Part shown: positions 26,356 to 35,300 of the stretch, in pieces
Layout of the letters: each line of letters starts with the position of its first letter
Position numbering within the stretch: the first letter of the stretch is position 1
From: Salminus brasiliensis
Lineage: Eukaryota; Chordata; Actinopteri; Characiformes; Bryconidae
Reading direction: 5' to 3'
Length of the DNA stretch: 64,000 nucleotides
Assembly (NCBI RefSeq): GCF_030463535.1
Contig: NC_132897.1
Span: 5,135,960-5,199,959, forward strand
Program-made: the position numbers and the translations under genes
The notes under the pieces: model-generated
Databases searched by the model: none
Told to the model about the DNA's origin: nothing
What the model saw: only the letters and a program-made list of their open reading frames with translations

Positions 26356-29300
26356 CATATAAAATAATAAATCGAAAATATAATTATAATATTATTATAA
26401 TAAATTATATATAACTTGAGCATTTCATATGTTTTACAGTTTACAGTACAGTTTATTGACATTTGTGTGGGTTTATTTACCCAAAACATTTCTTTTTATT
26501 TATTTCTTTATTTATTTATTGTTCTTATTACTGGGCATTTAAGACTGGTATGTTTAAATGACCTCTGTTCTCACTGGCTGCATTACATTATGCCTGTGTT
26601 CAAGAAACAACCTTAAGCACTCCTTCTTTACATGATTTATGTGTTGGTGTTTTGTGACATCACTAAAACCATAAATCCAAAATATCTTATTTTTGCAATT
26701 TAATTAATTTAATCAAAATAAATACTAACTGTATGTGTATATACAGGACCAGGCACCTGACTGAACCCTTTTGTAACCTTTGGTACTGTATATGCTTTAA
26801 TACTGTACACACACAGTATTATATTACACATGGCCTTTTCTGTACACACCAATCAGCCATAACATTAGGATCATTCCTAATATTGTACAGGTCCTGCCTT
26901 GGGCTGCCACAACAGATCGGACCTGGTGAGGCATGGACTCCCCAAGACCTCAGAAGGTGTCATGTGGTATCTGGTATCACAAAGACTAATGATAAGTCCT
27001 GTGAGCCATCAGTGAGCCTTAGGTGCCCATGACCCTGTCGCCAATTCTTGGAGGACTTTGAATAGGTGCTGACCACTGCGTACCAGGAACACCCCACAAG
27101 ACCTGCCTGATGTGTTGGAGATGTTCTGATCCAGTCATCTATAGCCCATTTCTCCTGCTTCAAACACATCACCTTCAAGAACTGACTGTTCACTTGCTGC
27201 CTGACAGATGCCACTGTATATGAGTATAATCAATGGTCACTTCACCTATCAGTGCTGCTAATGTCATGCCTGATTAATCACTGATGTAAAAAGCTATATA
27301 TAATATATGGAATTACTAATAATTAAATAATTAAATGGATTACTAATACTGAGCAGGCTCGGCTTAAGAAAGAAAGTATGCAAGGCAGAGTTGGAATGCG
27401 GCTTTCTGTCAGGATGACCAGCAGAAAGGCCTGCATATTGGATGCCAACTCAAACTATGATGCCACATCCTCCATTCTCTTTATATTGCACTCTTGGTAA
27501 TGCTGAAAAGCTGAGCACTCACTTCTGCGTAACATTGTTACTGGGTCCGTCGGGGTGGACGGTAATGCAATACTGATAGAGGCAGAGACTCTAAAACACA
27601 TACACATGATGAACATAAATTAGCTTTTATTAGCCAGTGGCCAGCCTGGGCCTTCTGCGGTCATAAAAAGCACTTCCAATAAACGCTCCATTCCAAGCCT
27701 CATGCTCAGTCAGGAGAGGGCGCGTGGTGATTCAGCGCCCTCCTCAGGACCGCTGGGGGCAACGCAGACAGAATGTAATTGATCTGTCCGGGCGTAACCT
27801 TAGAGGACACTTTTAAAAGTGACTTAGACGTCTGACAGCTGTGTCTAATGTGAAAGAAACGGCATAGGGAAAAAAAGGCAGATTTATTGGCGCTCCCTTT
27901 CTGTTTGCCCTCTTTTTCCTCATGATAAGTGCAAGTCCCTCTATTTCTCGCTCAGTGTATGTGTAGGCAGTGTGTTTCTATTATATTTCAAGCAGAAGAC
28001 CTTTAAGGACTCTACTGCTTGCTCTCTTATTTGGAAAAGGTCAATAGCCACAATAAATAGGAGCAATTTCCTGGACCCAAATGTCACAATATTGACACAG
28101 CAGTGACATCAACCTGTCATAAGCCATGATATAATTGTGTTATCACACCAGAAGCAGAAGCTTTCCTAAGGGACTGAAAGCGGTGAGATGAGAGAGCAAC
28201 TAAGGTAAAAAATGTCTACATAAGCTCAGGCTCTATGCAATATTCACCTCAATAGAAATTCAATACACAGAAGTGCTTTTTAACCCTTTAACCCCTTGAG
28301 GCCTGTTTCTGGGTTTTAACTAGAAGGTAATTACAGCATTAGGGGCAGTATGTAGCACTAGTACCTAAAAGAGCCTCTGCCGTTGCTACTCAAGCTGCTA
28401 ACTGTGCTATGAAACGTTGGCGAAGCAGACAGGACAATCTTTCAAGAACTGCATAATGCTGAGTCATATTAGTGTAACATCCTGTAGTTTTACTTTACCG
28501 CCTCAGCCCACGTGCTTCCTTCACTTTCAGTGACGCTTCTGTATCGCCCAGCTTGTCAACAAGTGCATGTGAAACGCGTGTCCTTTCCTGTAACCTTAAC
28601 GTATCTCTGGATTCTTAAAATCTGCCCCGGACTAGTTGCTGATCTGTCCAGAAGAAGTTTACCCATCGCTCATGATCAGTCATCTGTCTGTCTGCCAGTG
28701 GCCAGACTGACTGACTGGAAGCCACGAGAAACCCAGCCCAATATGTCTGTCTATCTACCTATCTTGTCAGGCTGTCTGTCTGCCTGTCTATTTCTTTGTC
28801 TGCCTATCCTGTCTCTCTTATCTGTCCGTCTGCCTATCCTGTCTGTCTGCCAGCCTATTTCTTTGTCTGCCTATCCTGTCTATCTTATCTGGCCGTCTGC
28901 CTATCCTGTCTGTCTGCCTGCCTATTTCTTTGTCTGCCTATCCTATCTATCTTATCTGTCCGTCTGCTTATCCTGTCTGTCTGCCTGCCTATTTCTTTGT
29001 CTGCCTATTCTGTCTATCGTATCTGTCCGTCTGCCTTCCTGTCTATCTTATCTGTCCGTCTGCCTATTCTGTCTGTCTGCCTATTTCTTTGTCTATCTTA
29101 TCTGTCTGTCTGCCTGCCTATTTCTTTGTCTGTCTATTCTGTCTATCTTATCTATCTGTCTGTCTGCCTTCCTGTCTCTCTTATCTGTCCGTCTGCCTAT
29201 TCTGTCTGTCTGCCTGCCTATTTCTTTGTCTACCTATCCTGTCTATCTTATCTGTCCGTCTGCCTTCCTGTTTTTCTTATCTAGCCGTCTGCCTTCTTGT

Positions 29301-32300
29301 CTGTCTGCCTATTTCTTTGTCTGCCTATCCTATCTATCTTATCTGTCCGTCTGCCTTCCTGTCTATCTTATCTGTCCGTCTGCCTTCCTGTCTGTCTGTC
29401 TGCCTATTTCTTTGTCTGCCTATCCTATCTATCTTATCTGTCCGTCTGCCTTCCTGTCTATCTTATCTGTCCGTCTGCCTTCCTGTCTGTCTGCCTGCCT
29501 ATTTCTTTGTCTGCCTATTCTGTCTATCTTATCTGTCTTTCTGCCTATCCTGTCTATCATTTTGTCTGTCTAGCTGTCTGTCTGTTAGTCATTCTATCTG
29601 GGCCCAGTTTCACTAAAGCTTCTCAGTATTAAGATCATGTTAAATGTTAGAGAGAGTGTTCAGTGTGATGCTCACTGTTTCTAGTGGTAAGATTCTGGAG
29701 ACTCCAACTCTGCGTGTCCGTCTATTCATCTCATTTGTCTGTCTGTCTGTCTGTCTCTGTCTGTCTGTCTGGTTTGGATTTGATATTCAAGTTATTCCTT
29801 ATAAAGCTTCTTCTCTTCACTGTACAATGAATGTTAATAAGATCTGTCTGTCTGTCTGCCTGTCAATCTGTTGGAATTTCAATCAATCTGTCTGTCTATC
29901 TGGCCATCAGTCTGTTTATCAGTTAATCTGTCTGTCTGTCCCTCTATTTGTCAATCTGTACGTCTTTTCACTAATCGGTCTGTCTGTCGGTCTGTAAAAC
30001 AAAATCCATTAATCTGTCGGTCTGTCTGTCTGGCTAACAGTCTGTCTATTCTGTCTATTCGTCAATCTGTGCATCTTTCCACTAATCTGTCTGTCTGTCG
30101 GTATGTAAAACAGTCAATCTGTCTGTCTATCTATCTGTTTATCTGCCTGTCTATCATTCAATCTGTCTGTCTTTCAGTCAATCTGTCTATCCGTTTATCT
30201 GCCTGTCTGGCTGTCTGTCATTCAATCTGTCTGTCTGTCTGTCTTTCAGTCAATCTGTCGATCTGTCTTTCCGTTTATCTGCTTGTCTATCATTCAATCT
30301 GTCGATCTGTCTATCCGTTTATCTGCCTGTCTGGCCGTCTATCATTCAATCTGTCGGTCTTTCAGTCAATCTGTCGATCTGTCTATCCGTTTATCTGCCT
30401 GTCTGGCCGTCTATCATTCAATCTGTCGGTCTTTCAGTCAATCTGTCGATCTGTCTATCCATTAAGCTGTTGGTCTGTCTGTCTATCTGTCAATCCGTCG
30501 ATCTGTCTATCCGTTTATCTGCCTGTCTGGCTGTCTATCATTCAATCTGTCTGTCTGTCTGTCCATCAGTCAATCAATCTGTCTATTAATTTATCTGTCT
30601 GTCTGTCTGTCTGTCTATCACTCTATGTATCTGGGCCCAGTTTTCCAAAAGCTTCATAGTATTAGTATAATCCTACATGTTAGAGAGAGTGTTCAGCGTG
30701 ATGCTCACTCCACCACTTAATGATTTTGTGGTAAAATGAGACTCCAGCTCCATGTGTCTCTATTTATCTCGTCAGTCTGACTGTCTGTCTGTCTGTCTGC
30801 CCGTCTATAAAACAGAAAAACAAGTAAAGAAAAAAAACAAACAGAAGTTGGATTTATTGAAAGTAAAAGCAGTCGAAGCCAATAAACAGCAACTCCTCCA
30901 GACGTTTCCAGGCGGTAACGAACGGGACTGCAATCCAAACGTCCCCTCCTAAATGAAAACAGTCGTCCCTGACAGTTTCTTGCGCATTTCAGCCAATTAG
31001 GTGCGATGGGCCTCAACGGAGCTGGCCAATAGGGTCACAGCTTTCTGTTTACATCTCCAACTGCAGCCCAGGCTTCATCCCATGTCCAACAGCTTTGCAC
31101 GAAGTGCAACAGAACAGAGCGGCCAACAGCCTCGGGTTAACAGCGGAGCGTTCTGATGCAAACCACGTCTGGAAGACTCGCTCAGGCAAGAAAGATTAGC
31201 CATCTGCAGTGCCAATCCAGTTGGCAAGTTGCGCTGTTTGTGCGCGTTCAAAAACAGACTGAATCTTCATAACGGCGCAGAACTGCTGGAGTTGAGGCCA
31301 CCAGGGCTTTGAAATTTCCACATATGCTGCAAATTACCATCCAGTGAAGTGTTCGAACATTTGCAGGGGAGATGGAGTGTTCCTTAATGCTAGGCCCCGG
31401 GGCTTCAAACAAACTGCGTCGATTTATACACCTAATTCACACACACAGGCCCGATTCTCCCTGCCCCTTGTTTCAGCGCAGCTGGGACGTTACGTGCTAG
31501 TCTAGTATGAAAATTGTTCAGTTCAGCACCTGCGGGACCTTCCTGAATTATGTTATGTCACAAATCAGTGTGCACCGCATTGCTCATAAGCTGCACGCTT
31601 TGCCCCCGGGCTGCTCCACTCTGTGGGTGGGGTTCACATTATCTGAGACGGTGACTGTTTTGGGTATTTGCTGAGTCTGAAACACTGCGATATGCCTAAA
31701 CGCGACTCTACAACAGGCTGTGGATTATTACGGACTTTTCTGAGAGTCGACGTAGTACAGAAAAGCATTCACACGCTCCTCAGCCCATACAGTTTCATAC
31801 AGCTGCAAAAACAGCCACTGCTTTCGTGATGTCCCAAAAAAAAAAAAAAGTTTGTGGACACCTTCTAATGAATGCATCGGCTACTTTAACTTGCACCCAT
31901 TGCTGACAGAGCTGGTCTAGTCCCCTGTAGAGGAGTATTGGCAATAAAGTACACTGTTAAAAGTAGAAGATCCTTAAAGGGACCTTTGGAGGGTCTTCAC
32001 TTGTGAAAAGTGTGGAAGAACCTCTTAAGGTACTTTAAGGAACCTTCAAGAAAAGGCTTTTAAAGGACAAAGGTTTCTTGAAGGTTCCTCAAAGCATCCT
32101 AAGAGGTTCCTCCACACTTTTCACAAGTGAAGACCCTCCAAAAGTCCCTTTAAGGATCTTATACTTTTAACAGGGAAAGACTCTCTGGAGCAGATAAACT
32201 TACTTGCTTAAATGGAAGTGTGCCTCCTCCCCTTTAAGTGAGTCACGGATCTCTTTCATAAGACATGGGACCCTATCTTTGATGACATTAAGACCAGTGC

Positions 32301-35300
32301 ATAGTACATACTGACTGAAGAACTGATGTACTAAGACACTGATACTTCTTAAATTCTGTCAGATCCCCCCAAGTTTCTATTTATTTCCTTTTTTAACAGT
32401 GTACTTTATTGCCAATACTTTTCTATAGGGACTAGACAAGCTCGGTCAGCAATGGGTGCAACTTAAAGTAGTCGAATGCATTCATTAGAAGGTGTCCACA
32501 AACTTTTTTTTTTTTAAAGAAAAGATATGTGTTTGACTGCACAGATTTATATGGCTGTTTAGTCACATTTCTTTTCTTTTTTTGTGAATATATTTATATT
32601 ATATATATATATATATACAATTTTACACCACACACAGCTTCATGTCTTCATGTAGACGAATCCCTAACCAAGTCAATAGCCTCGGACCACAGTTCTGGCA
32701 GTGATTTGGCTGTAGTAGTTACATTTCTTTTCTGAAAGCCTACCCTAAATACTATGTTTACTGAGTACACTATAAAGAATAGTATTTGCAGTAAGGTATA
32801 CTACCTTAATCTACAGCATAGATCAAAATAATAAAGTCAGGTTGAAAACTGTGTATTTTGTCTGGTTTTGGTAAGTAACCAATCATAAATATCATAAGTG
32901 AACCTCAGGGTTAAAAAAAAATCAATGTAAGAAATAAACACACACATAAATGCCATGAGTAAACTACAGGATATATACAGTGCCTAGCAAAAGTATTCAG
33001 TCGCCTTGAATTTTTCAACCTTTTGCCACATTTCAGGCTTCTTACGGAGACTTGATTACACACAGGTGGATTCTATTTATCATCATCATCAGTCATTTAG
33101 GTCAACATTGGATCATTTAGAGATCTGCACTGAAAGTAAAGGGGCCGAATAATATTGCACGCCCCACTTTTCAGTTTATCATTTCTTTAAAAAGTTTAAA
33201 ATATCCAATATATTTCGTTCCACTTCACGATCGTGTCCCACTTGTTGTTGATTCTTCACAAAAAATTACAATTTCATATCTTTAAGTTTGAAGCCTGAAA
33301 TTTGGCAAAAGGTTGAAAAAAGTTCAATACTTTTGCAAGGCACTGTACAGGGTAGGGGTGCTTTGAATACCTTTATGAGATTAGTTCTATATAAGTTAAA
33401 ATTAAAAATCAGGATAAAATTGAAATTATAAAAGATCTAATTTGCTATTTAGTGACATTTAATATCTAAAACCTCCATCATTTCCATATAAAAAAAGTAT
33501 TTGTAGTAAAGAATACTATTTTCATCTACACCGTAGATTGGGAAATGGTCAGATTTGAGATTTGAAACTATACGTTTTTAATGTGTAAAATCTACTCACT
33601 CCACATCATTCCTCTCCCGTTCCTGTTCCTGAGAGAGATCCTCCTCTACGCTGTAGTCGAGCACAGCCCCCACTCCAAACTCCCTGTTCTTCTGAATCAA
33701 GGGCTTGATAGACTGGTGGTCCTCTCCAGCCACAAACTGACCGTAGAATGTCATTTTCATGAGCTGCTCAAAGGTCTTCTGCCCCAGCAGTGTTTTGCTC
33801 AGGTCCATTATCTATGAAGGGGGAACAAGAGACACTTACACATACCGGAGAGAGGGGCATGCTTTTCTGTGGCCCTGATACTCAAATCTACTAGTAGATT
33901 CTACTAGTTAAAGGTAGCAGCACTGCAGTTAAAAGGTTCTTGACACATAATCACACATTACATGAATATAGGAACTATTAGGGGCCCAAAGTGGCCCTAG
34001 AATGGAAAGCTGTATTTTCTAGGTATTATAGGTGAACAATAAGAGATCAGTATGTGGACCTGTCAAACCGTGAACCTCAGTTGTTGTTCCTCCTTCAATA
34101 ATACATCCAGTAGAACCACAACAGAGCTGGAAAACGGGCCAATTCTAAAACCCCAAAACTGTTACATCACAGTCAGGAGAGTTTTTTTTTTTTACTTTAA
34201 TTTTCTCCCAATTAAGCTGAGCCAATTAACCCAAGCACTCACTAGGACTTCCCCTGGAGTCTGTGCTATGCTAAGCGCTAACACTAGCCGATGCTAGCTT
34301 TTACCAATAATTACTACTATTAATATTTACAGTATTCAAACTATGCTAAGCAGAGCTTATCTGTTTTTACCTCCGTAAAACGAAAAACAGTGCATTTTAT
34401 TAAAATAGTAAAATAACAGGGTGGTAAATAAGCTTATAAAGCCGCACCTGAGCATTTCTCACCCCAACTAAAGTAACATGCTTACTATTTCTACATCAAG
34501 GAACAACTTAAATAATTAATAAATTAATTCTATGGTTTCTTTAAAGTGATAGTTTGGGGAAAATTCACACTGTTGCTTCCTTTACCCCAAATATATAGTT
34601 AATCAGCCACGTTGGGACCTTAGGTGCCTTTGCTTTGTCTGTTCTGTGCTGAAGTAGACATCATAGATGTTCATAGTAGAGCCAGAAAACACATTAGCAG
34701 GTCTATTAGAGGTCTATTACAGAACAACTGATTTGAGGTAAGTGTGCGATCTATTCAGGGAGGCGGTGAAACGGGTTAGAACAACTGAAAATTAATTAGT
34801 CGTCATTAAAAGTAACAACTATAGAGACATGTCTGTGACCCAAAGAGAGAGGGTTTAGTTCCGGCCCAAGTCTACAAGGGTGCAAAAATCAAGCGCTGCA
34901 CCCTCAGTTTGAATTTCTGCTTCCTCAGGTGATTACCTCCTGATAACTGATACATGATCAATAAATATTCAACCCCTGTAGAAGCTCAATGTTTGCACAG
35001 ATGAAAGAAATTGTTCAAGAAAAGGTTTTAAGAAGACAAAAGGTTCTTTGAAGGTTCCTCCTCAGTTTCAAACTGAAGCCCCTCCAGACGTTCCTCAAGG
35101 GTCTTATACCTTTAACAGGTGTCTGGGTAGAGGACTCCCTTATTTCAACCACCATCCGTCCGACTGTGAACTTGAAGAAGCTGTGCACTTGTGAAGCGCA
35201 TCATCAGCCAATTAAAAAGTCAAGTTCAGATAGGATAACAAACTATCCACAAAAAAGCCAACAATCACTCTAAAGGAGCTACGGAGTTCAGTGGCTGATA

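Noticed and set aside
28512..29616. Long overlapping open frames (up to 353 codons) rich in Cys/Leu/Ser
   Set aside because: They are translations of the CTGT/CTAT-type repeat. Similar low-complexity reading exists in other frames, and there is no domain, splice context or codon bias.
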